Origin: Cyanobium sp. E1_MAG_00006
Lineage (GTDB): Bacteria; Cyanobacteriota; Cyanobacteriia; PCC-6307; Cyanobiaceae
Direction: 5' to 3'
DNA: 64,000 bases
Assembly: GCA_027488975.1 (NCBI GenBank)
Contig: JAIYAQ010000017.1
Location: forward strand, 1-64,000
This document shows, one piece after another, positions 20,701 to 28,302 of the stretch. The position numbers and the translations under genes were made by a program. Numbering within the stretch: position 1 is the stretch's first letter; every line of letters begins with the position of its first letter. The notes beneath the pieces are model-generated. The model was not told where the DNA came from and searched no databases. It saw nothing but the letters and a program-made list of their open reading frames with translations.

Positions 20701-21984
20701 ATGGGACTGCGGAGTTCCAGACTGAGGGCCGATGCGGGGTGCGAAGCCCTGACCACATCCCCACGAACCGCTGAAGCCGCCATCGCCGCGACCGGCGCTC
20801 AGGCTGCCAGCACCAGCTGGCGGCAGCCCCTGCGCGAGGCCCTTGCCGCCCTGCCGCCTGAGCGGCAACGCCGGCTGCGCAGCTTCAGCAGCGCGGCCCG
20901 GCCGGCCGAACTGCAACCCAGCCAGCAATCGCCCCTGCTGGACCTGGCCAGCAACGACTACCTCGGCTTCAGCCGTCACCCCGCCGTGCTCGCTGCCGCC
21001 GCCGCGGAACTGCAGCGCAGTGGCCTGGGCGCCGGAGCCTCGCGGCTGATCAGCGGCACGCGGCCGGTGCACGAGCAGCTGGAGGCGGCGCTGGCGAGCT
21101 GGCTGGGCCGCGAGCGGGCGCTGCTGTTTCCCAGCGGGTTTCAGGCGAACCTGGCCGCTGTGGTCACCCTGGCGGACCCTCACAGCCTGGTGCTGGCCGA
21201 CCGTCTCATCCACAACTCGCTGCTGGCAGGAGTGAAGGCCTGCGGCGCTCGGCTGCAGCGTTTCGCCCACAACGATCTCGCCGATCTGGAGCGGCGCCTC
21301 AACCATGCCCGCCGGGAGCAACCCGGGCGCCGCCTGCTGGTGTTGAGTGAGAGCCTGTTCTCGATGGAGGGCACCAGCCCGGATCTGCCCGCGCTGGGAA
21401 CGATTTGCGCCGCCCATGGCGCCGCCCTGCTGCTGGATGAGGCCCACGCCCTCGGGGTGCTGGGGCAGGGCGGCCGCGGCCTGGCCCAACGTGGCGACTC
21501 CGCCCCGGCCCTGATCAGCGGCACCTTTGGCAAGGCCTTCGGCAGCGGCGGGGCCTTCCTGGCTGGCGACGCGCTGGTGATCGACTGGCTAGTGCAGCAC
21601 AGCGGTCCGTTCCGATACACCACCGCCCTGGCCCCACCGCTGGCAGCCGGAGCGCTGGCGGCCCTGCAACAGCTGCAGGAGCTGGAGCACCGGCACCAGG
21701 CACCAGGGGCTGAGCTCCTGGTGAAGGCACAACGTTGGCGCGATCAGCTGCAGGCGGCAGGCTGGCCACGCCCGGCCGGTACTGGACCGATCCTGCCCTT
21801 GCTGGTGGGCAGCGATGGCCAAGCGCTGGCCCTGCAGCAGCAACTGGAGCAGGCCGGGCTGCTCAGCGTGGCGATCCGGCCGCCCACGGTGCCGGAAGGG
21901 ACCGCCCGGCTACGACTGGTGGTGCGGCACGACCTTCCCGAGGGCACGCTGGCGCGCCTGCTGCAGGCATTGGGGGCACCATGA
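20701..21984 (+). CDS. bioF: 8-amino-7-oxononanoate synthase
   Basis: The enzyme condenses pimeloyl-ACP (or -CoA) with L-alanine in biotin synthesis, using PLP. The protein has 427 residues. The PLP lysine is K278 in SGTFGKAFGSGGAF; LLLDEAHALGVLG, SGTRPVHEQLE and NDYLGFSRH are further family motifs. Conservation begins at about residue 40 (WRQPLREAL), so the N-terminus may be over-long, but no later start codon is obvious. Its stop overlaps the bioK start (ATGA). Confidence 0.94.
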   Translation: MGLRSSRLRADAGCEALTTSPRTAEAAIAATGAQAASTSWRQPLREALAALPPERQRRLRSFSSAARPAELQPSQQSPLLDLASNDYLGFSRHPAVLAAAAAELQRSGLGAGASRLISGTRPVHEQLEAALASWLGRERALLFPSGFQANLAAVVTLADPHSLVLADRLIHNSLLAGVKACGARLQRFAHNDLADLERRLNHARREQPGRRLLVLSESLFSMEGTSPDLPALGTICAAHGAALLLDEAHALGVLGQGGRGLAQRGDSAPALISGTFGKAFGSGGAFLAGDALVIDWLVQHSGPFRYTTALAPPLAAGALAALQQLQELEHRHQAPGAELLVKAQRWRDQLQAAGWPRPAGTGPILPLLVGSDGQALALQQQLEQAGLLSVAIRPPTVPEGTARLRLVVRHDLPEGTLARLLQALGAP

Positions 21985-22706
21985 GCACGAGCCCCTGCCC
22001 GGCCGGCAGCACCCAGTTGATCGCCATGCACGGCTGGGCCAGCGACAGCAGGGCCTGGGGCCCCTGGGCAACGCTGGCCGCCGAACGGGGCTGGAGGCTC
22101 GACTGGGGCGAGCGCGGCTATGGCCAGCGGGAACCGGCGCTGCCGATCTGGGAGCCGCGCAGCCAGCGACGGATCGTGCTCGCCCATTCCCTCGGCCCGC
22201 ACCTGCTGCCCGCAGCGCTCTGGAGCCAGGCCACCGCAGCCGTTCTGCTCACCAGCTTCGCGGCGTTCGTACCTCCCGGCCGCAGCGGCCGCGCCGTGGC
22301 CGCCGGCCTGCGCGGAATGGCAGCCCAGCTGGAGGCGGGCGAAGAGGCCACCGCAGTCATGTTGAACGCGTTCTTCCGCCGGGAGGCCGATCCGCTGCCG
22401 GCCTCCCGCCTGCCGGAGGGACCTCTCGAGCAGGGGATCCCGGCCGCGGGGCGCCGGCGCCTGCTGCAGGACCTGCAGACCCTGGCTGACTGCCGCGGAC
22501 TGCCGGACGGCATACCGCCAGGCCTGCCGGTTCTGCTGGTGGAAGCCAACGACGATCGGATCGTCTGCCCGGAGAGCCGTGCGCTGCTGCGGGAGGCGCT
22601 GCCCCAGGCCACCGTCTGGAGTCTGGAGCGGGCCGGCCACGCCCTCCTGGGCGCCGACGGACTGCTGGATGCCGTGCTCGAGTGGATGGCGGATGGCCCA
22701 CACTGA
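21981..22706 (+). CDS. bioK: Alpha/beta hydrolase, probable pimeloyl-ACP methyl ester esterase BioK
   Basis: This is a probable carboxylesterase that removes the methyl group from pimeloyl-ACP methyl ester, replacing E. coli BioH. It has 241 residues with an alpha/beta hydrolase outline: HGWASDSRAW near the N-terminus (oxyanion region), nucleophile Ser70 in LAHSLGP, Asp in NDDRIV and His in ERAGHALLG. BioK is the known non-homologous or highly diverged BioH substitute of marine cyanobacteria, encoded between bioF and bioC. The call rests on that position and on the catalytic residues. Both neighbours overlap it (4 and 14 bases). Confidence 0.82.
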   Translation: MSTSPCPAGSTQLIAMHGWASDSRAWGPWATLAAERGWRLDWGERGYGQREPALPIWEPRSQRRIVLAHSLGPHLLPAALWSQATAAVLLTSFAAFVPPGRSGRAVAAGLRGMAAQLEAGEEATAVMLNAFFRREADPLPASRLPEGPLEQGIPAAGRRRLLQDLQTLADCRGLPDGIPPGLPVLLVEANDDRIVCPESRALLREALPQATVWSLERAGHALLGADGLLDAVLEWMADGPH

Positions 22707-23514
22707 ACCCCTCAACCCCCTCAACCCCCTCAGCCCCCTCAGCCCCTCCAGCCGCTTCGGCGGTCGCGTGCGCGACTGCTTCAACCGCCACGCCGCCGCC
22801 TACGAGCAAGGGGCGGGGCTGCAGAAAGCGATAGCAGCCCGGCTCGGCCAGCTCTGCCGCTCCCTGAGGCCCCAGATCCCCGCCGGGCCGCGGGCCGACC
22901 TCGGGGCCGGCAGCGGGCTGCTCAGCCGCGCCCTGGAAACGTCACTGGGCGGGCCACCGCTGCTGCGGCTGGACCTCTGCACCGAACTCCTGGCCCAGGA
23001 GCGAAGCGGCGATCCGGGCCTGGTGCATCACCAGCTGCTCTGGGATCTCAACAGCGGCCTGCCGCGCCAGCTGAACGGGGCCGGCCTGCTGGCCTCCAGC
23101 TTCGCCCTGCAATGGCTGGAGCAACCGCCGCAGCGCCTGCAGGAGTGGTGCCGCCAGTTGCAGAGCGGCGGCTGGCTGGTGCTGGCGGTGCCCACCGCGG
23201 GCAGTTTCGGCATCTGGCGCACGGCCTCCGCCCAGGCGAAGGTGCCCTTCAGCGGCCTTGAGCTGCCCGAGGCGGAGCAGCTGGAGACGATCGCGCGCCA
23301 GGAGCTGGACCTGCAGAGGCTGCAACGGCTGCGCTTCAGCTGGCCCAACCAGGGCGCCCTTCCCTTCCTGCGCCAGATCCGGGAGATCGGCGCCCTGGCC
23401 AGCCGGCAGCGTCACCTCCGCCCCGGTGAGTTACGCCGGCTGGTGGCCCACTGGCCCGCCGCCGATCAGCCCCTGCGCTGGGAGGTGCTGCTACTGGTGG
23501 GACGCAGACGATGA
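22693..23514 (+). CDS. bioC: Malonyl-ACP O-methyltransferase
   Basis: This SAM-dependent enzyme methylates malonyl-ACP to start pimelate synthesis on the fatty acid machinery. The protein has 273 residues. The SAM-binding motif is ADLGAGSGLLSRALE, with SSFALQWLEQPPQ and GGWLVLAVPTAGSFGI typical of BioC. The N-terminus contains four copies of a 9-base repeat coding Leu-Asn/Ser-Pro (22712-22747), just before the conserved FNRHAAAYE. ATG 22693 overlaps the bioK end; a start after the repeat cannot be ruled out. Confidence 0.9.
   Translation: MAHTEPLNPLNPLSPLSPSSRFGGRVRDCFNRHAAAYEQGAGLQKAIAARLGQLCRSLRPQIPAGPRADLGAGSGLLSRALETSLGGPPLLRLDLCTELLAQERSGDPGLVHHQLLWDLNSGLPRQLNGAGLLASSFALQWLEQPPQRLQEWCRQLQSGGWLVLAVPTAGSFGIWRTASAQAKVPFSGLELPEAEQLETIARQELDLQRLQRLRFSWPNQGALPFLRQIREIGALASRQRHLRPGELRRLVAHWPAADQPLRWEVLLLVGRRR
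22712..22747 (+). repeat. Four tandem copies of a 9-base unit in the 5' end of bioC
   Basis: The unit TCAACCCCC occurs twice and is followed by two variants, TCAGCCCCC and TCAGCCCCT. It is in frame and encodes LNP-LNP-LSP-LSP. Gain or loss of units would change length without shifting frame; slippage in the C-runs could shift it. Confidence 0.85.
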
Positions 23515-24179
23515 GCAGCACGGCGATGCGACTGGTGGTGTGCGGCACCGACACGGATGTGGGCAAGACCGTGGTGAGCGCCCTGCTGGTGGAGGGGCTG
23601 GGGGCCAGCTACTGGAAGCCCGTGCAGTGCGGCCTCGAGGATGGCGGTGGCGATCGCGACCGGGTGCAGCGCTGGCTGGAGCTGCCACCCGATCGCATTC
23701 AGCCGGAGGCCTACCGCTTCAACGATCCGGTGTCGCCCCACTGGGCAGCGGAGCTGGCCAGTGGCGATCCCCTGCAGCCAGGCCCACCGATCAATCGCCA
23801 GCGCCTGCAGCTCCCAGCGGTGACGGGCCCGCTGGTGGTGGAAACTGCCGGCGGCCTGCTGGTGCCGCTGCGCCGCGACCTGCTGCAGATCGAGCAGATC
23901 GAGGCCTGGGGTCTACCGGTGCTGCTGGTGGCCCGCAGCGGCCTCGGCACCCTCAACCACACCCTGCTGTCGCTGGAGGCGCTGCGCCGGCGGGGAATCC
24001 CGCTGCTCGGGCTGCTGCTCAACGGTGCGCCCCACGCCGACAACCCCCGCACGCTGGAGGAGCTGGGTGGTGCACCGGTGCTGGGCACCCTGCCGCCGCT
24101 GGCCCGGATCAACCGCCAGACCCTGGCGGCGCAATGGCAGAGCCTGGATCTCGCTCATAAGCTCGTACCAGCATCTTGA
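23511..24179 (+). CDS. bioD: Dethiobiotin synthetase
   Basis: The enzyme carboxylates and closes the ureido ring of 7,8-diaminononanoate, using ATP and CO2, to form dethiobiotin. The protein has 222 residues. The P-loop is GTDTDVGKTVV near the N-terminus, with KPVQCG and VVETAGGLLVPL as the other substrate-site motifs. It overlaps the bioC stop by four bases and is the last gene of the biotin operon here. bioA does not follow. Confidence 0.94.
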   Translation: MSSTAMRLVVCGTDTDVGKTVVSALLVEGLGASYWKPVQCGLEDGGGDRDRVQRWLELPPDRIQPEAYRFNDPVSPHWAAELASGDPLQPGPPINRQRLQLPAVTGPLVVETAGGLLVPLRRDLLQIEQIEAWGLPVLLVARSGLGTLNHTLLSLEALRRRGIPLLGLLLNGAPHADNPRTLEELGGAPVLGTLPPLARINRQTLAAQWQSLDLAHKLVPAS

Positions 24180-24183
24180 TCCG

Positions 24184-24348
24184 ATGAAAGCCCCGACCCT
24201 GCTGATCAGCGCCGCCGTTGCCGGCCTCTGCGCCGGCCTACTGGTGCTGTTCACCGACATCGAGGTGTCGGCAGTGCGCTGGTTCAACTGCGGCCCCTTC
24301 GCCACCCAACAGGAGGCCCGGAGCGAACTCTGCAGGCGCAGGCTCTGA
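24184..24348 (+). CDS. Small membrane protein, 54 residues
   Basis: I do not recognise it. It begins ATG 24184, four bases after the bioD stop, so it is probably co-transcribed with the biotin genes. An N-terminal hydrophobic helix (LLISAAVAGLCAGLLVLF) is followed by a short polar tail with two cysteines (FNCGPF and ELCRRR). It could be a signal-anchored periplasmic/lumenal peptide. It occupies the place where bioA might be expected but shows no similarity to it. Confidence 0.6.
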   Translation: MKAPTLLISAAVAGLCAGLLVLFTDIEVSAVRWFNCGPFATQQEARSELCRRRL

Positions 24349-24357
24349 GGCCACGGA

Positions 24358-24627
24358 TCACGGTCCCGCCAGGATTGCCGCCTCCACATCGGCGCGGCTG
24401 AATCCATAGGGAAAGTGCCGCTCCACCGAACCGACGACGGTGGAACTCCAGCGAACGCTCAGCTCCTCCACTTGCAGCTCAAGCTCAGCCGTCCAATCGG
24501 GGCGCTGCAGATCCCACAGGCAGGAGTTCGCCCCCCGCTGCACGGCCCCCAGCTCCAGCAGCCAGCGCTCCAGGGCCGGCAGCGGATGGTTGTAGAGCGG
24601 CGCCTGAGGGGGCGGCAGATCCGTCAT
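24358..24627 (-). CDS. DUF3143-family protein
   Basis: This is a small cyanobacterial protein of unknown role, 89 residues long. The conserved core runs from [17 protein letters not shown] through the tryptophan-rich strands [10 protein letters not shown] and VRWSST to the end FPYGFSRADVEAAI. The ATG 24627 start excludes a non-conserved, proline-rich upstream extension. It overlaps, in another frame on the same strand, the last 143 bases of the DnaJ-domain gene upstream, with which this family is commonly paired. Confidence 0.78.
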   Translation of the reverse strand: MTDLPPPQAPLYNHPLPALERWLLELGAVQRGANSCLWDLQRPDWTAELELQVEELSVRWSSTVVGSVERHFPYGFSRADVEAAILAGP

Positions 24628-25105
24628 CCGAGGCAGGGGAGAGGCTGGGTTGGGAAGTCTGACCGGCGACCTGGCTGGTCTCAGCCCACCAGCTCGGAGC
24701 CCGCAGGAATTCCGCACCACGGGCCCAGGCCAGCCCCACACCCAGCACCAGGCTGAACACCACGGCCAGGGCTAACAGCAGCAGGGCGAACCATTCACCG
24801 CCCGAGAGGGCCCGCCGCACCGGCAACGGCTCCGCAGCGGGGCGTACCGCGGCCACAACAGGACGCAGCCGTGGCGGCGGCTGAATCACCAGCAGTGTGG
24901 CGTCGTAGGCGCGGCGGCGATCGGGATCGCTGAGGGTGAGGTAGGCCTGCTGCAGGCAGCGAAAGGCCTCGCGCGCCTCCTGCTCCGGCAGGTCGGTGGT
25001 ATCGGGGTGGTAACGCTTGCTCAGGCTGCGAAAAGCCTGGCGCAGCTCCTGGCCCGTGGCCTCACGCCTGATCTCCAGCAGCTCGTAGAGGTTGGCAGCA
25101 GCCAC
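24485..25105 (-). CDS. DnaJ-domain membrane protein
   Basis: This is a J-domain co-chaperone-like protein. It has 206 residues from GTG 25105. The J domain occupies residues 1-70 and retains the HPD motif ([11 protein letters not shown]). A single membrane helix follows ([20 protein letters not shown], about 120-145), so the J domain is membrane-anchored. The last 47 residues are alanine- and glycine-rich and lie entirely inside the downstream DUF3143 gene, so the natural stop may have been lost or the tail may be recent. Starting upstream of 25105 would run into rsmG on the other strand. Confidence 0.75.
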   Translation of the reverse strand: MAAANLYELLEIRREATGQELRQAFRSLSKRYHPDTTDLPEQEAREAFRCLQQAYLTLSDPDRRRAYDATLLVIQPPPRLRPVVAAVRPAAEPLPVRRALSGGEWFALLLLALAVVFSLVLGVGLAWARGAEFLRAPSWWAETSQVAGQTSQPSLSPASDDGSAAPSGAALQPSAAGPGALAAGAGGRAAGGELLPVGSAAPRLDG

Positions 25106-25161
25106 CAGCGGCGAACCGGGTCTGCGGGATCCTAGAGAGACTGACGATCCCGTCCGAGGGC

Positions 25162-25938
25162 ATGCCCGCCGAACCGCCGTCCGACAGTCCCAGCGCAAGC
25201 CCGTGCCAGGGCGAGCCCGGACAGCCTCTCTGGCAGGCCCTGGGCTGGCAGCCAACCGCCCAACAGCAGGAGCAGTTCAGCCAACTGCAGCGGGAGCTGC
25301 GCCAGTGGAACAGCCGCCTGAACCTCACCCGGCTGGTGGAGGGTGCCGATTTCTGGATCGCCCAGGTGTTCGACAGCCTCTGGCCACTGCTGCCGCGGCT
25401 GCAGGAGCAGCCCGAGGCACCGCTGAACTGCATCGATGTGGGGACCGGAGGCGGCTTTCCCGGGCTGGCGGTGGCGATCGCCCTGCCCCAGGCCCGGCTC
25501 ACCCTGGTGGACTCCGTGGGCCGCAAGACCGAGGCGGTGCAAGCCATGGCCCAGGCCCTGGGACTCGCGGACCGGGTGGAACTGCGCTGCGAGCGGGTGG
25601 AACTCACCGGCCGCCAGCGCGCCTGCCGCGGCCAGTACGACCTGGCCCTGGCCCGGGCCGTGGCCGCCGCACCGGTGGTGGCGGAATACCTGGTGCCACT
25701 GCTCGCCCCCGCGGGCGAAGCCCTGCTCTACCGCGGCCAGTGGCATGACAACGACAGCCGCGCCCTTGAGAAGGCGGCCACGATCCTCAGGGCCCGCATC
25801 AGCCGCTGCGACAGCCGCGAGCTGCCGGAGGAGCGCGGCACCCGCACGGTGCTGGGGCTGCAGCCGCTGGCCGCCTGCCCGAGTGCCTACCCACGGGCTG
25901 TGGGCCTGCCGGCCAAGCTGCCCCTGGGGCAGAGCTGA
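25162..25938 (+). CDS. rsmG: 16S rRNA (guanine-527 N7) methyltransferase
   Basis: The enzyme methylates G527 of 16S rRNA using SAM. The protein has 258 residues. Family signatures [29 protein letters not shown] (SAM motif), [12 protein letters not shown] and the conserved ALARAVA are all present. The N-terminus has about 20 extra serine/proline-rich residues. It diverges from the DnaJ-domain gene and converges on the aldo/keto reductase gene with a six-base gap. Confidence 0.94.
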   Translation: MPAEPPSDSPSASPCQGEPGQPLWQALGWQPTAQQQEQFSQLQRELRQWNSRLNLTRLVEGADFWIAQVFDSLWPLLPRLQEQPEAPLNCIDVGTGGGFPGLAVAIALPQARLTLVDSVGRKTEAVQAMAQALGLADRVELRCERVELTGRQRACRGQYDLALARAVAAAPVVAEYLVPLLAPAGEALLYRGQWHDNDSRALEKAATILRARISRCDSRELPEERGTRTVLGLQPLAACPSAYPRAVGLPAKLPLGQS

Positions 25939-25944
25939 TGCTCG

Positions 25945-27147
25945 CTAGTCCGTCGCCATCAGGCGGCGCGTGCTCTGACCGCCCAGCCGCTGGCGCAGCC
26001 GCCTCAGAATCCCGGGGATCTGCGCAGCCCAGGGACTGTCGCCCAGGCAGGCCAGCAGCTCCGCCTCCGACACCTCTGCATCGAGCAGATCGGCATTGGC
26101 CCCGGGGAACCAGTGGCCACCGGACCCCAGCAGCCCATAGCGAGCCCGCCCATAGCTCTGCAGATCCCAGGCCTCCAGCAGGGTGTGCAGCCAGAGCAGG
26201 GTGGGCAGATTGATCTGACCGGGCGTGTCCTGCCAGGCCGGCAGCCCCTGCTCCCAGCTCGAGAGCCAGGCATCCCCCAGGGCCTGGCGGTGTGCCTGCT
26301 CCAGCCGGGCCTGAATCGGTGGCAGGAGCTCTCCGGCCTGAGGCAGCAGCGCCACGGCCTGCCGGTGCAGCTCGAGATCCTCCGGCCGGGCGGCACCGAC
26401 GCTGATCGTGTGCACCCCCGCTGCCGTCAGGCAGAACAGGTCGTTGAACACGATCGGATGGAGCGGGGCGCAGAGCTCGAGCAGCCGTTCGGAGGGGCTG
26501 TGCAGATGGCCGCCCTTGTCGGTGGGGCTGATCAGAAACACCCCCATGTCCTGAGCGGTGGCCGCCTCGATCGCCGGACGATTGTCCTGACGGATGAAGT
26601 ACCAGTGCAGGTTGATGTAGTCGAAGCGGCCGGTGTTGATCGCTTCAAGCATCAGCGGCAGCGGCGCATGGGTGGAGAAGCCCACCGCGCCGATGCGGCC
26701 CTCGGCCTGCCAACGGCGCGCCACCTCCAGGCAGCCTCCGGGGCGCAGGGTCTGTTCAACGTGCTCGGCCAGATTGAGTCCGTGGATCGCCAACAGGTCG
26801 ACCCGCTCCACTGCCAGGCGCTGGAAACTCAGCTGCAGTTCGGCCTCGAAGGCGGCGCTGTCCGCCTGGGGCGGAACCTTGGTCTGCAGGATGCGCCGGG
26901 GATCAGGCACCTCGGGAAGCAACGCACCCAGCTGCCGCTCCGAGGTGCCGTAATGGCGCGCGGTTTCGATGTGATGAAAGCCGCTGGCCACCGCCTGCTC
27001 CAGCGTGGCGCGCAGGTTGGCCTGGCTGTCCTCGGTGATCTCGGCGGCGGGCAGGTCGCTCCAGCTCTGCTGGAAACGCATGCCACCCAGGGAGAGCACG
27101 GGCATCGGCAGGTCGGTGCGACCGAAGCGGCGGACGGGCAGCATCAA
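25945..27147 (-). CDS. Aldo/keto reductase
   Basis: This is an NADPH-type TIM-barrel oxidoreductase of unknown substrate, with 400 residues. The tetrad region reads HIETARHYGTSER: the usual catalytic Asp is replaced by Glu, while Tyr, Lys (LQTKVPP) and His (AIHGLN) are kept. The 100-residue C-terminal extension (LPTLLWLHTLLEAWDLQ onward) is typical of the cyanobacterial branch related to COG1453 reductases, which often carry iron-sulfur domains. Here no cysteine cluster is present, but a separate ferredoxin gene overlaps its start by four bases (ATGA). The two probably work together; the substrate is unknown. Confidence 0.85.
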   Translation of the reverse strand: MMLPVRRFGRTDLPMPVLSLGGMRFQQSWSDLPAAEITEDSQANLRATLEQAVASGFHHIETARHYGTSERQLGALLPEVPDPRRILQTKVPPQADSAAFEAELQLSFQRLAVERVDLLAIHGLNLAEHVEQTLRPGGCLEVARRWQAEGRIGAVGFSTHAPLPLMLEAINTGRFDYINLHWYFIRQDNRPAIEAATAQDMGVFLISPTDKGGHLHSPSERLLELCAPLHPIVFNDLFCLTAAGVHTISVGAARPEDLELHRQAVALLPQAGELLPPIQARLEQAHRQALGDAWLSSWEQGLPAWQDTPGQINLPTLLWLHTLLEAWDLQSYGRARYGLLGSGGHWFPGANADLLDAEVSEAELLACLGDSPWAAQIPGILRRLRQRLGGQSTRRLMATD

Positions 27148-27548
27148 TGGTCCCCACCACCTGCCTGGCGCGGCAGCGTGCGGCGTGGCCGGGTCTGGCT
27201 GGGCAGGCCGAGCGGCAGCAGCTCCAGGCTGCGGCTCTGCTCCTCCAGATCCGGCAGCTCCTCGTAGCTCACCCAGTGGATGCAGTCGACCGGACAGGTG
27301 TCGATCGCCTCCTGGATGCGTTCGGTGCTGTCACCGTCCTGGCGGATGGCCCGCGATCGCCCCCAGTCGGGCTCCACGACAAACGTGTTGGAGGCCACAT
27401 GGGCGCAGTAGCGGCAGCCGATGCAGACAGCTTCATCCACCCAGACGGCTTTCTGCCGCAGGGCACCACCGAGAACAGGCTCCAGGCCCGTGGGAGCGCT
27501 GACGGGAGTTGGTGGCGCCGCAAAGGCGACGGAAGGATCGATGCTCAC
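27144..27548 (-). CDS. 4Fe-4S ferredoxin-family protein
   Basis: This is a small electron carrier of 134 residues with a GTG start at 27548. The cluster ligands are CIGCRYC at about residues 42-48 and CPVDC at about 85-89, a single 4Fe-4S type. The N-terminal 35 residues are proline/alanine-rich and the last 30 are basic and not conserved-looking. It lies between ycf35 and the aldo/keto reductase gene and overlaps the latter, so it is a plausible electron donor to that enzyme or to another membrane- or thylakoid-linked reductase. Confidence 0.88.
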   Translation of the reverse strand: MSIDPSVAFAAPPTPVSAPTGLEPVLGGALRQKAVWVDEAVCIGCRYCAHVASNTFVVEPDWGRSRAIRQDGDSTERIQEAIDTCPVDCIHWVSYEELPDLEEQSRSLELLPLGLPSQTRPRRTLPRQAGGGDH

Positions 27549-27576
27549 TGGCGATGCCGCAGCTGGCGCCGACGCC

Positions 27577-28011
27577 TCAGCCGTTCCAGCGGGTCACCAC
27601 CAGTTCGATCGAGCCGTCGGTGGCCTGGCGCTGCTCGCTCACCTGAAAACCCTCCTGGGCCGAGGCGGCCAGGATGCTGCGGAGCGCATATTGCTGGGTC
27701 AGCCGGGCCAGGAAGCGCTCCACGGGGATCGCGCGGTGCCAGAGGTCCAGATCGGTGACCAGCTCGTAGCTGCGGCTGGCTGAATCCCAACGGAAGCCGA
27801 TATCGCCGGCGCTGGTGGAGCCGCTGGGCGAGGCCGCAGCGGCGAAGCCGGCATCGTCAGCGGCGATGGTCAGATCGGCGAGCACGGTCTGGCCGCGATA
27901 GCCACGGACCGGACGCTCCCCTTCGCTGGGGTTGTGACCCAGGTCGCGCAGGGCGCTGATCAGGGCGGTGCGATCCCGCAGTTCGGTCTTGACGGTGCTG
28001 AAGTGCGACAT
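27577..28011 (-). CDS. ycf35: Ycf35-family protein (DUF1257)
   Basis: This conserved protein of unknown role is shared by cyanobacteria and algal plastids. It has 144 residues, begins SHFSTVKTELRDRTALISAL and has the family's DLWHRAIPVERFLARLTQQYA segment. There is no membrane helix. It starts on the last base of the DUF2997 stop codon (TGATG), and a ferredoxin gene follows after 28 bases. The tight group suggests the three proteins act together. Confidence 0.9.
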   Translation of the reverse strand: MSHFSTVKTELRDRTALISALRDLGHNPSEGERPVRGYRGQTVLADLTIAADDAGFAAAASPSGSTSAGDIGFRWDSASRSYELVTDLDLWHRAIPVERFLARLTQQYALRSILAASAQEGFQVSEQRQATDGSIELVVTRWNG

Positions 28012-28223
28012 CAGGAGGCCGGGGTTGTGAGGGTCTGCTCGGGGGTCACTGCAGCGTTCTGAGCCTGGAAGGCTTCAGCGGTGGGCTGGCGCTGTTGCAC
28101 CGAGCCGAGTGAGGCTTCAATCCGCTCGGTGAGCTGCTGGCAACCGTTGCCGGCCACGCCCTCCACCAGCTCTTCAACCCGGCCGTCCGGCCGGATGCGG
28201 AAGCGGATGGAAAGCTGAGCCAT
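28011..28223 (-). CDS. DUF2997-family protein
   Basis: This is a small protein of 70 residues whose function is unknown. The family signature is the N-terminal beta-strand MAQLSIRFRIRPDGRVEELVEGV, followed by CQQLTERIEASLGSV. It usually lies directly upstream of ycf35, as it does here, with a shared base at the stop/start junction. I chose ATG 28223; a longer upstream reading is not conserved-looking and would cross the HEAT-repeat gene. Confidence 0.85.
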   Translation of the reverse strand: MAQLSIRFRIRPDGRVEELVEGVAGNGCQQLTERIEASLGSVQQRQPTAEAFQAQNAAVTPEQTLTTPAS

Positions 28224-28302
28224 CCCAGGCAGCGGAAGTGCCGGGATGCTAGCCGTGAGATCCGGCCGCTGAGTGGGGCCATGACGGACTGTTGGCAAGG
28301 CT

